A DNA stretch of 64,000 nucleotides from Pseudopyrenochaeta lycopersici (taxonomy: Eukaryota > Ascomycota > Dothideomycetes > Pleosporales > Pseudopyrenochaetaceae). The number at the start of each line of letters is the position of its first letter. Position 1 is the first letter of the stretch. Below, in pieces: positions 22,593 through 32,575 of the stretch. The translations under genes and the position numbers were made by a program. The stretch is from positions 806,001 through 870,000 of the forward strand of contig NHZP01000023.1 of NCBI GenBank assembly GCA_003313425.1. The letters run 5' to 3'. The notes under the pieces were generated by a model. That model was not told the DNA's origin, made no database searches, and saw only the letters and a list, made by a program, of their open reading frames with translations.

Positions 22593-23606
22593 AGCCATTC
22601 CCTCACGAACCCCCCCTTTTCCGCGCCCAAACATCTTTTCCTGCCCTCGAGAGAACGTACCGCAATAATACTGTTATCGGCTGCTTTTGCTTTGTTTAGC
22701 AAGGCGTCGTGGCGCCGTTTTTTTTTAAATAAAGAAAAAAGGACTGTTTGGTCTTTTGCTTTTATCGTGACTTTACTGGCCCCGAATGAAAGATCGAACG
22801 AGAGAACGAAATGAAAGAACGACGGACCGACGACGACGGAGAAATGAACGCGCGAATGAACGAACGAATGGATCTTTGCACTTTAGCATGGCGTCTGGCG
22901 AATCGTTGGGGGGGTGTGGGTTGGGAATGCCCCCTCCTGAAAAGTAACAAAATGGAACTGCAACTGCGATCGAAACTGGAAATGGGAATGTGAAAAGTTG
23001 ATAGTGTACACGGTTGTTGAGGGGGTTTATGTGTGAGTGCCCTTTAGTTGGGTGGGCTTTTTTTTTTACTTTTATCTCTTGTCTAAGTTTGTGTGATGTT
23101 TTTGTTTTTGTAAAAGAAAGAAATTGAAAATGATGCTGGGGTTGGAAATCGACATGGATATGAACATGGACATAGACATGGACATGGACATGCAAGGGGG
23201 AGAAAAAGTTGGGAAAGAGAGGGCAGAATGAATGGTTGGCTGTGTGGGTGTGTTCATTCAATGTAGTCTAGTGATAGATAGATTTCATTTGTCTCCAAAT
23301 CTCCCTGCTCTCTAGACTTTCTTTGATCATGCCTAGAGCATTGCAAAATGCTGGGTTAGTTGGCTCACCATACCGATGCCAAGATACACGCTTAATACAC
23401 AATTTCGAGTAGAGATAGACCGTATATGCTTTGCCACTTGTGACGCCACAATAGTCGTAGTCGTTACTTCCGCAACGTGAGCGCTTGGAAGTCCCTCCCC
23501 ACTCTCAGTCCTCTTCTTGACAACAAACACTCTCTTCCTCTTCACCCACACCACTTGATTGCTTGTTGCTCTTTTGGAATACTACCGCAGCAGTTGCACG
23601 CCGGCC
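22593..23606. other. Intergenic: 3' UTR of NAM8-like gene and promoter of next gene
   Basis: No gene supported. Shows GAAC/GAAT-rich simple sequence around 22785-22870 and a degenerate (GACATG)n hexamer repeat at 23151-23192. Confidence 0.6.
23151..23192. repeat. Degenerate (GACATG)n hexamer repeat
   Basis: About seven hexamer units with substitutions (GACATG, GATATG, AACATG, GACATA). Read directly, in non-coding DNA. Confidence 0.75.
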
Positions 23607-26086
23607 ATGCGCTACGACGACTGGGACGTGATCCTTTTCCCTAAAGACTCTCACGTTCCCATCCAGGAATTCAAGACGGCTTGCTTTGTCTCACCGGATG
23701 AATGTAAGCATGAATAGCTCCTCTCACCAGTCCATAAATCTTCGAATGACCATGCAGGGATGTTTGCTAATTGAGTCTCACTCACAGACGGCCGCCAACT
23801 GCCCACTTTGACATGCTACATCGGTTCCCTTCCGCCAGCTACACCATTTCGAATCTCTGTACATTCATGGGCCACGACAGCGAGACCATCACCCTTCATC
23901 GAAGCCCGACGGAAGGCCAGTCAAAAAGTGGTATATATGATGCAGGTCCTTGTCGACGGAGCTCGAGTCTTGTGAGCCTAGTGTTGAAGCAGACACTGAA
24001 GAGCCATGTGCTGATACGTTTAGCCATGGCTTCTTCGAGGTTGCTTCTAGATGGCCCCAAGAGATTGGTATGTATCATTGGGCTACTACCATCGCTCTGA
24101 CAAGGCTAACGGCAATGAAGCGCACGTGAAGAGAACTATGACCCTGCCAGAGCACCCCACAAGTCTGCGACGCCCATGCCTTGAGTTTCCTCCCTTCCAC
24201 CAACAAACGCTCAACCAGAGTTTGTGGGATGCTCGCGATCCCAACGGCCGGATTAATGTCATGTTGTCAGAGCAACTGATTAGCAAGATTGCCAGTCCTG
24301 GGGAGGTAGATCTTAGTACAGCCCATGACATTGTTTGCTTCTCATTTCAGCATGCTCCAAAAAGTACATCCAATGATTCTGGAACATTTTTCTATTCTAA
24401 TTAGACACAGACATGCTTGAAGAAGTAGGCGTTTCATGGCCAATACGAAATCCACTGTATCTTCCAAATGTACACGATCGAACTGCCTTGCCATTCCAGA
24501 CGCCTCTGATGTTCCCTTTCGCTTCAAAATCGCGGACTCGAGCAATTGATGGACTCGTGCCGCCGCCATCGTCACAGTCCTCGAAATCAACATTCGGCAT
24601 GTCCCAGAACCCAGAGCCTCGCCGTAGGCCACATTCAAATTTGCCGCCAATTTCACAGCTTCCAAAGCCGACAGTCGGTACTAGAGGCAATGGAGCTGCG
24701 AGTATATGGAATGACTCCTTCGCGTCGTTAAGTGATCGACCTGACGATGTCAACGTGGACACCTGGTTTACCGAAGGGACTACATCTAATACAACTGGTG
24801 GCGTGGCAAAATCCGACTACACATATACGTGTTCTTATCCTTCTAGGACAGCCCCGCCTTGGTTAAACAACACACCGCACTATGAGCGGGTTAATAGCGC
24901 AGATTGGGATGACCAGCAGCCAAGGAAGCAGAAGGAGAGGCGGATGGTGGTAACACTTCAAGACGACCAGTTCGGACAAATCATCGAGGCCATTAGCCCC
25001 CCAAAGCGAACTTGGGAATTGCCAAACAGATTTGGGAGTCGTCCACCAACTGCCCACGCCTACTATCCACCGAAAATGAGAGATCATCCGCCCATCAATC
25101 GCCCTACTTCAGCCGCCATGGCACGTACGTCATCTTATCCTGACTTCAATAGTATACTGAGGAAGTCTTTAAAGATTCCATCGCCTGACAAGCAGTACTC
25201 GAACATATCTGCCAAGGATAAGCCATCTGTAACGTATCATCCATCGTTCTCTAGCAATAAGGAGAATTTCCCTCCATCAGAGTCTCGTTTGCCTACACCT
25301 TATCCACGCGCCAACCGTGATCCGACCCCCAATCCCTTGGCTCAGAGGCTACCGAAATTCCAATCGGATGTTTTAACAAGGAATTCCTCTTCGCTATTTT
25401 CAAATTATTCCCAGTTCGAACTCAACAGCGCGCTACCTCTGCGGACTGAGGTTGGCAAAAGCATGTCTGCGCATGCACCTTCCACTGGCGGTAATGTCAA
25501 GGGCAAGAAAGAAGGTATAACAAGCGTCTCACCGGGAGATGTTGTCCACGACATTCTCAATGATGATAGTCCTCTGTTAGATGTGAGCGGCGGCTCTGGT
25601 GCGACCCAAAAGCCCTACCTGAAGGATGACATCAAATATGCGTACGGCATGCCCAAGAGTGTCACAGAACTTGTGGAAGTCATAGATCTTGATGCTATCG
25701 ACGGTGATGGCGACACAGACGCCTCACCAGCCAAAAATAAGCTCTCACCGTTCAAGCTCAATCACAAGTCCGGCATGTCAAGCATCGACAGCACCGGGCG
25801 ACTCGAACAGCAGCTATTCAGTGCCCTTGGTGAAGAGCTTGGTAGCTTTGACCATCAGATGGACACGGCAGATATGGGACCCGAGCTGACAGAAAGGCTG
25901 GGAGGGACAATGCATTCTGACGCGGTGCTGAATTCGTCAGCAAATGAGTTTGAGCCTGCAGTGAAGAGGAAGAGGCAGGGCACGCTAGGTGGGGAGAGAG
26001 ATAAAAGCCCGGTGAGCAAGAAGAAGGGTGGGAAGCTGGAGATTTCAGTGGAAGCAGAGGTTGTGCCGCAATTGAGGGAAGAATGA
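23607..26086 (+). CDS. Uncharacterised ascomycete protein with conserved N-terminal domain and disordered tail
   Basis: Five exons, 23607..23703, 23788..23971, 24024..24067, 24121..24363 and 24411..26086, give 747 aa. The N-terminal region, about residues 1-200, matches a family I recall from many filamentous ascomycetes, all unannotated. It opens MRYDDWDVILFP, has a VDGARVFHGFF segment, then LWDARDPNGRI and FSFQHAPK. The 52-nt third-exon acceptor (ACGTTTAG) is required, because reading through shifts frame. The last intron has a tandem acceptor (TTAG then ACACAG, 6 nt apart); the second is better spaced from the CTAAT branch site. The remaining roughly 550 residues are Ser/Pro-rich and disordered, ending in a basic patch (KRKRQGTLGG, KKKGGKLEI) that could be nuclear targeting. 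Confidence 0.85.
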
Positions 26087-26556
26087 GGTAACGGTTTTTG
26101 AAGGATTCGTTTGACCGTATGGTGACCTGGAGCTTCGCTGAAGAGTAATTAAATATTACTGCTTGTGCTGTATAATCAAGAGGATGGGAGAGGTATTGGA
26201 TTAGATAAGTAGCGTGCTTTTTGAAGTAGCTCAATGGATAGTGTTGAGAATAATATTTACACATAAAAAACACGATGAGTTAGGAAGAACAGACCATAAT
26301 TCAAGACTCTAGGAAATTGACTCCTGTCTGGTATCTGATGTGAATCCTGCAAAACGCCGTCGCATGTTCAGAGTGTGATTGGAACCGGAAAAAAATGTCA
26401 AGCAGCGACCACTGCGCACCACATCTGCGTCTTCCCATACCCTGCCAAATGCAATGTCTCAACGAAATCCCTTGGAGGATATCCCACTTCCCTCAACGCA
26501 TCGTCAATACTCCTCCGCTTCTCTTCCGATGTATGAATATTCCGCCCTCTTCCCGT
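26087..26556. other. Convergent 3' region
   Basis: AT-richer spacer between two gene ends; 3' UTR material. No gene seen. Confidence 0.6.
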
Positions 26557-27085
26557 CTACTTATACTGCGGCACGCCCTGCGGGGGCGGCCCATATCCCG
26601 GATGCCCTTGCTGGCCACCATGCATCATGACAGCCTGGCCCTGAGCACCACCGCCAATCTGCTGCTGCACATCGGGCCGATACTTGACGTCTTGCCAGAA
26701 ATTGCAAATGTGGCAGCCGACCTCCTTGTACGGCTTCAGGCTGAAGGGGATCACGGGTACGAAGCAGAAGGTGAACCATTCCCTGTGAGGAGAATCGCGG
26801 GTTAGTCGATGGTCAGGCTTGTGGAGGGGAGGTTGCGGCTGAGTGGATAGGGGGGAGTTGGGGGGAGGACGAACCAACGCTTCATTACTCTGCCGCTCAT
26901 GTTACCGCAGTTCTGACATTGTACCGTGATGTGTTCTGCCCCGGCGAGCTTGGATGTAAAGGCTGCATGCGGGTTAGCTACAGGGTCTAAGGGCTACGCG
27001 CTCTCCCTTCAAGGGCCTTGGAGGGAGGCTACTCGGATGTGTAGGGAGGCGTACTATGTGTTCCGCAAGTAAAGAAGAAGAACAT
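26557..27085 (-). CDS. Small zinc-ribbon protein
   Basis: Three exons, 27085..27055, 26962..26875 and 26782..26557, give 114 aa. The first exon encodes only MFFFFTCGTH plus one base. Two Cys pairs are formed across exons: CG near the start with CQNCGN (GAEHITVQCQNCGN), and a later CHICNF (KEVGCHICNFWQDVKYR), consistent with a zinc-ribbon fold. EWFTFCFVPVIPFSLKPY between them is hydrophobic and may contact membrane. Introns (GTACGC/GCAG with GCTAAC, GTTCGT/ACAG with ACTAAC) fit phases 1 and 2. The C-terminus is Gly/Gln/Pro-rich. I recall this as a conserved fungal 'zinc-ribbon domain-containing' family of unknown role. Confidence 0.9.
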
Positions 27086-27831
27086 GGTCGCGGATACAGG
27101 CGGCTCTGTCGCGCTGGAGTTTGTATGTGGGTCTGCTGTTGCTGGGTGGAGGGCGTGTGGAGAAGGGATGTAGTGTGCGCGTGAGGCTGGTGGAAGGGGT
27201 TGCGGCTTGTTCGGGTTCTGTGCGCCGGTTCGCTAGATATGTGTATTGTCGCGCAAAAAAATGGGGAGAGTGGAAGTATGTTTGAGGTAGTCGCAGCAAT
27301 GAATAAGAGGCAATGGTGCGGCGAGGACAGTGTTCAAACATTCGCATTGGCGCCGAGGAAGCTGCGTCATCATATCATCTCAGCCACACTTGGCTCGAGC
27401 TTGACAGGGCTAGCTATGCAGATCAAGGTGTTGGGGGCGGTCCGCAGTCACTTGATTTCAATGGCAACATAAAATCGAGGAAGGGTCGTACAAATATCAG
27501 CATAAACGCTTCATTATGGTATCGAACAGCCTCCATAGTCATTTTGTGGAAAGGAGACTCGTGACTGTCGTTATGAAATCAAGACCGCATGGCCGCCTCA
27601 TCAGGCGTTCATGGTGACACGGTAGCACCTCGATCGCCTCTTGGAATACCAACACCTGCCATGCTGCGAGAAAGAAAGCCGTTGGAGTGGCACACATGGC
27701 GAGAAAAGGCCTGAGCTGTTCTAGAACCTAACTTGAGATGGAAACCATGCCTCGGAGAATCTATGTCGCTTTGAATGGGAAATGGTGGTGAAGCCAAAAA
27801 GGACAAGGCACTCTAACCCAGTCGCATCAGC
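27086..27831. other. Intergenic region, no gene seen
   Basis: Holds the promoter of the zinc-ribbon gene and the 3' end of the dynein light chain gene. Short frames only. Confidence 0.6.
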
Positions 27832-28472
27832 CTACTGGGTCTTGAAGAGCAGGATGGCGCAGTGTCCAAGGTAGAAGTAGATGAAGTGCTTCGTCTCTGC
27901 GCAGGCATTAGTCACGGGCCGCCAAGTAAACAATTGCCGCGAAGTAACGAACCGTGGGTTACGAAGCTGCCAAAGTTTCTACCCACAATGCAGTGCCATG
28001 TGGCGCCCTTTCGGCTGTCGAACTGTGCACAAGTCAGTTTGTATGTGGCCAAAAATACATGTAAGTAGCCTTACCTCTTTCTTGATGAACTGAGCAATGT
28101 CCTTGACCGCTAATTTTAGCACAAGTCCTCGAGCATAGAGATGCAAGTGACGGATAGGAATAGTCTAGACCCACCTTCTCGATGGTGAACTGTTCCATGG
28201 CCTGCTGTGCTACGAGATGTCAGCGTTTCAGTCAGCCGCAAATGGATCTTGTTGAGCGTACCGACTTCAATGGCCTCACTCTGCATCTCTTCGCTCTAGT
28301 ATATACTAGTTAGAAAGCACAATGCCGGAGACAAGTGCAGAGTTATACCATATCTGCGCTCTTGATTTGAGCTGCGCAAGACAATGTCAGCTCGTGCTTC
28401 AGGCATCTAGTTCGGCATAAACATAGGGGTCTCACCTTCCTGCTTGTGGGTATCCGACTTCTCGCTTGCCAT
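27832..28472 (-). CDS. Dynein light chain, LC8/DYNLL type
   Basis: Seven exons, 28472..28436, 28371..28349, 28295..28262, 28209..28175, 28101..28075, 28022..27953 and 27896..27832, give only 96 aa. LC8 is a homodimeric hub and subunit of cytoplasmic dynein. The full family signature is recovered: [52 protein letters not shown] and [14 protein letters not shown], with the conserved C-terminal beta strands that form the partner groove. All six introns have sound branch sites and phases. Individual exons are as short as 23 nt. The gene starts 312 bp from Mrd1 on the opposite strand, so the two probably share a promoter. Confidence 0.96.
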
Positions 28473-28784
28473 GGTGCCGAATGGAGTGCTTTTAGGGTTA
28501 AGACTAGTAGAATGGAGGACGCTCTGGGAGTAGGCTGAATCTTATATCGTTGAAATGTGTAAGGCTGCGTCTTCGTTGTAAGCTTGTGTCGTGTGTTTGA
28601 GCTTGGAGCCGCTCGGCTGGAAAAGACCGAGCGAGCGGCCGCATCGCTAGCGTGCACTAGTGCTAGCGTGGGCCTGCTGTCTTGACAAAATTTTGGGACG
28701 CGAACTTTCACTGCCATGACGGCCACTTTTCTTGTGACACCACAACACCGCAGCTGAGCACGTCGCGGCTCACACTTTGAGTGG
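28473..28784. promoter_or_regulatory. Shared divergent promoter, dynein light chain / MRD1
   Basis: 312 bp between two opposite start codons. GC-rich, with two near-identical octamers (CGCTAGCG at 28645 and TGCTAGCG at 28661) eight bases apart and a GCGGCCGC site before them. No clear TATA element. Confidence 0.6.
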
Positions 28785-31623
28785 ATGGCCATGGAGTCGT
28801 CGCGTATCTTTGTGCGCGGACTGCCACCCAAGTTCACCGAAGATGACGTGCGCAAGCATTTTGCACGGTTCCCCATTACCGACGTCAAGTTCTTCCCGCA
28901 CCGTCGCATAGGCTATGTCGGCTACAAGACGCCTGAGGATGCTGCAAAAGCAGTCAAGTACTTCAACAAAACATTCATCAAGCTCACCAAGATCTACGCA
29001 GAGATTGCGCGGCCTGTAAGCCCATTGCAACTCGGAGCTCAATGAACGAGCGGGGCTAATACGCTCGCAGATCGCCGACAAGGAGCTTCCCAAGTCACGA
29101 CGCCAGCAAAAGGCCGAGAGAAGCGCGCCAAGAGACGACGCGTACAAAGCACCACGGCAGGAGAACGAGCTGAAGCGGAAGCGAGACGAGGCTGAGCAGG
29201 ACCCAAAGCTGAAGGAGTTCCTCGAGGCCTACCAACCGCCCTCCAAGACCACTATATGGACCAATGGAGACACACAGGGACTTGACACACCAGCTGCTGC
29301 AGAGGATGCTGTGCCAGCCGTTGCCATTCCCGAAGACGAGAGCGACAATGAGTACCAGGTCATCACAAAGAAGGCAAAGACTGCAGCTGCACCTGCACAG
29401 CCGCCTGTCGACGACCAGCCCATTGCCAAGGCCGACAGCACAATGGTAGTCGAGGAAGATGTGGTCGAGGCTGGCGAGGCAATGGAAGACGTGCAAGAAG
29501 CGCCTGTAGCTGAGCAAGGGCCTATGACCGATGCAGACTGGCTACGTTCTAGGACCAATCGTGTCTTGGAGTTGGTTGAGGATGACGAGGATCCATCGGC
29601 TGCAGCACCGCCAGTGAGAGCGCCATCAATAGAAGCCCAAACTGAGGAGCACCTATCGCCAGAAGTGGTCGATGAGCAGGCGGGAGCGGAGCAACCGGTA
29701 GATCTACAGGCCGATGTCGCCGCCCCATCCGAGGAAGAGGAAGACAGAATACGCGAGACTGGTCGCCTCTATCTGCGAAACCTGCACTTTGAGGTTACAG
29801 AAGATGAGCTCCGAGAACACTTCTCAAAACACGGAGTTCTGGAAGAAGTAAGTCCATGTTTTCTTTCTTTTTGAACGCCCGTGCAATGATGAACGTCAAG
29901 ATAGGGACAACTGATGCTTAGGCATTTGAGGTTGACTTGTGAGAGTATTTTAGTAGATGTCTCTCTAATCTGATAGTGGCACATGTTGTTTTTGTTACAT
30001 GCGAGGTTTCTTTGAGCGAACCCTGCTGACCACTACAGGTTCACGTGCCGCTGAAGAAATCTGACGGTAAAGGCAAAGGCTTTGCCTTTGTGCAATTCAA
30101 AGATCCCAGCCAGGCTGTAGAAGCGTACCTTGACAACGACAACACAATTTTCCAAGGCCGACTCCTCCACATCATCTCTGCCAAAGCAAAGAAGGACACA
30201 AAGCTTGACGAATTCGAAATATCGAAACTACCACTGAAAAAACAAAAGGAAATTCGACGAAAACAAGATGCAGTCAAAGCTACCTTCAACTGGAACTCAC
30301 TGTATCTCAATGTAATTCAGGCCCATAATCTCCGTGCCGAGTATGTTACTAACTTCTCCAGGCTGATGCGGTCATGTCTACCGTTGCGAGCCGTATGGGT
30401 ATCAGCAAATCTGAGCTACTTGACCCTACATCGTCGGACGCTGCGGTCAAGCAGGCTCATGCTGAGACACACATAATCCAGGAAACCAAGTCGTACTTTG
30501 CTCAGCATGGTGTTGACCTCGAGGCTTTCCAGAGAAGCGCGAAAGGGGACCTCGCCATCTTAGTCAAGAACATTCCCCATGGAGTAACTCCAGATGAGCT
30601 CCGGAAAATGTTCGAGGAGCATGGAACAGTCTCCAAATTCCTAATGCCACCAACGGGCATGACTGCGATCATCGAGTTTTCCAATGCGGCCCAAGCAAAA
30701 ACTGCCTTCATGTCCTTGTCGTACCGGAAAATGAAGGACTCCATTTTGTATTTAGAAAAGGCGCCCAAAGATTTATTCAAAGATCCAGGTGCGATTGTCA
30801 ACTTACCCCAGCCAGTTTCGTTGGACAAGCCTCCGACAAAGCTCTCTGCGACAGACCTGCTTGAAGAAACTGCAGAATCCGAGTCAGCAAACACTGCTAC
30901 TCTATATGTCCGAAATCTCAACTTTACAACGACGACCGAGCGCCTAACTGAAGCCTTCAAACCCTTATCTGGCTTTCGTAGTGCCAAGGTCAAGACGAAG
31001 ATTGACCCAAAGCGAGGCGTATTGTCCATGGGTTTTGGCTTTGTTGAATTTATCAGTCCTGAGACAGCTTCGGCGGCTCTCCGGACAATGGACGGGCACG
31101 ATCTTGAAGGGCATAAGCTGCAGATCAGAGGGTCTCACAAGGGCGCTGACGCTGCCGAGGAGCGCCGAAAGGACGATGCGGCAAAGAAGGCAGCAAGCAC
31201 AAAGATTCTTATCAAGAACTTGCCCTTCGAAGCGAGTGTAAGTTCCCTTAATCACTTTTATAAAGCGCGTGCTAAATTAAGGTGCAGAAAAAGGATGTGC
31301 GCGCCCTCTTCACCCCTTACGGCCAACTTCGGTCTGTCAGGGTACCCAAGAAGTTTGATTCGTCCTCGCGTGGGTTTGGTTTCGCTGAGTTCACCACGAA
31401 ACGCGACGCCGTAAACGCCATGAACGCCCTGAAGAATACCCACTTGTTGGGTCGCCGCTTGGTTCTGGCCTTTGCGGAAACCGAGTCAGACGACCCTGAA
31501 AAGGAACTGGAGAAGATGCAACAGAAGGTGGGGGCCCAGGCCAACAAGGTTGCCCTGCAACGCCTCACAGCAGGTGGTCGCAAGAAGTTTAACGTTGCAG
31601 GCACTGATGACCTAGACGAATGA
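28785..31623 (+). CDS. MRD1: Mrd1, five-RRM pre-rRNA processing factor
   Basis: Five exons, 28785..29015, 29071..29847, 30039..30311, 30362..31237 and 31288..31623, give 830 aa, close to the fungal Mrd1 norm. Mrd1 binds pre-rRNA in the nucleolus and is needed for 18S rRNA maturation. RRM1 (RIFVRGLPPKFTEDDV) is at the N-terminus, then an acidic linker, RRM2 (LYLRNLHFEVTEDEL), RRM3 (LAILVKNIPHGVTPDEL), RRM4 (LYVRNLNFTTTTERL) and RRM5 (ILIKNLPFEAS then KKDVRALFTPYGQLRSVRVP). A second ATG lies six bases inside the first. The last exon may instead begin at 31282, adding Val-Gln, but the CAG acceptor at 31287 is better spaced from the branch site and gives the usual KKDVR. The 191-nt second intron is long for this locus. 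Confidence 0.95.
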
Positions 31624-32575
31624 GAATGAGCGCGAGCGCGAGCGTGTTCTGGTAGGAGTAAATCTTGAGGTTGGCGCGACACCATCAGGTAGTGTCGTCC
31701 TTGACGCCATCCCTTGCTTTCCTTACTAAGGAAGCGGGGCCCGCCCTTCGCCGCGGTATACTCAAAGCAGTAGCGCTATGACACCCAACCGCATGAGCGC
31801 TATATCTAGGTCACCGCTTTCTAAGCCCCGACAGGATATTCCTACAGTGGACTGAATCAATGGGCATGGCCACCACACCGCGTTTCAGATTACTCTAGAA
31901 CATGGGGAGTAAGGCAACTACAAACGAGACGTTTGTCGATCAAACACACTCGACTCACGTAGTTTGTTGTTCGCGACCACTGACATTCATTCTTGCCCAA
32001 AGCATTCCGTCCTGGTTCTCCCTCGCACACGTCCAATCAGATGACGCTTGATCAGATGGCAGTCGCCCGTATGCCCTTGCTCCCTCTACTAACCACGCAA
32101 TGTTTACCATTCCAGTAGGCGAAGGAATTGCGAGCAAAGTAATTACTTGGACGAGAAGCGAAATGGCGGTATTTTGGCGACAACGACGGGCAAAACGAAA
32201 GCGTGTTAATCTAATCTTGTGGTAATCGCCATGTTACCCTGTTGACTGATGCCATGCCCAATTCCAGTATAGCGGGTCCCGTATCGTACCCATCAGTCGG
32301 ACTGCCCTGGGAGGACGGCAAATCCTGCCTGCCTGTCTGCCAAGCAGGCCTCCTACCTGAGGGTCGGTCATCTGAACCATACCTTTATATCATTACAAAC
32401 TATCTGCATACCTCTAGCATTGCCACATACTCAGATACATTCTCTTCGTTCACAATCCTCAGTCACTCATTGCTCCAACTGCCCTAACGTTCCTTCCATT
32501 TCTGCCTCAGCCGTCATTCTTACCCTTATCATTCCTTTCGTCAGCCTTCCGTTGCATACCATACCATAGCCTGTT
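31624..32575. other. Intergenic, promoter of TEA-domain gene
   Basis: No gene seen. Possible TATA-like TTTATATC near 32382 and pyrimidine-rich leader up to the ATG at 32576. Confidence 0.55.

Noticed and set aside
26379..26805. Plus-strand frames over the zinc-ribbon gene
   Set aside because: Antisense shadows of a well-supported minus-strand coding region.
28343..28909. Minus-strand frame of 188 codons over the dynein light chain start
   Set aside because: It crosses LC8 exons and introns and the divergent promoter; only its last dozen codons coincide with an LC8 exon.
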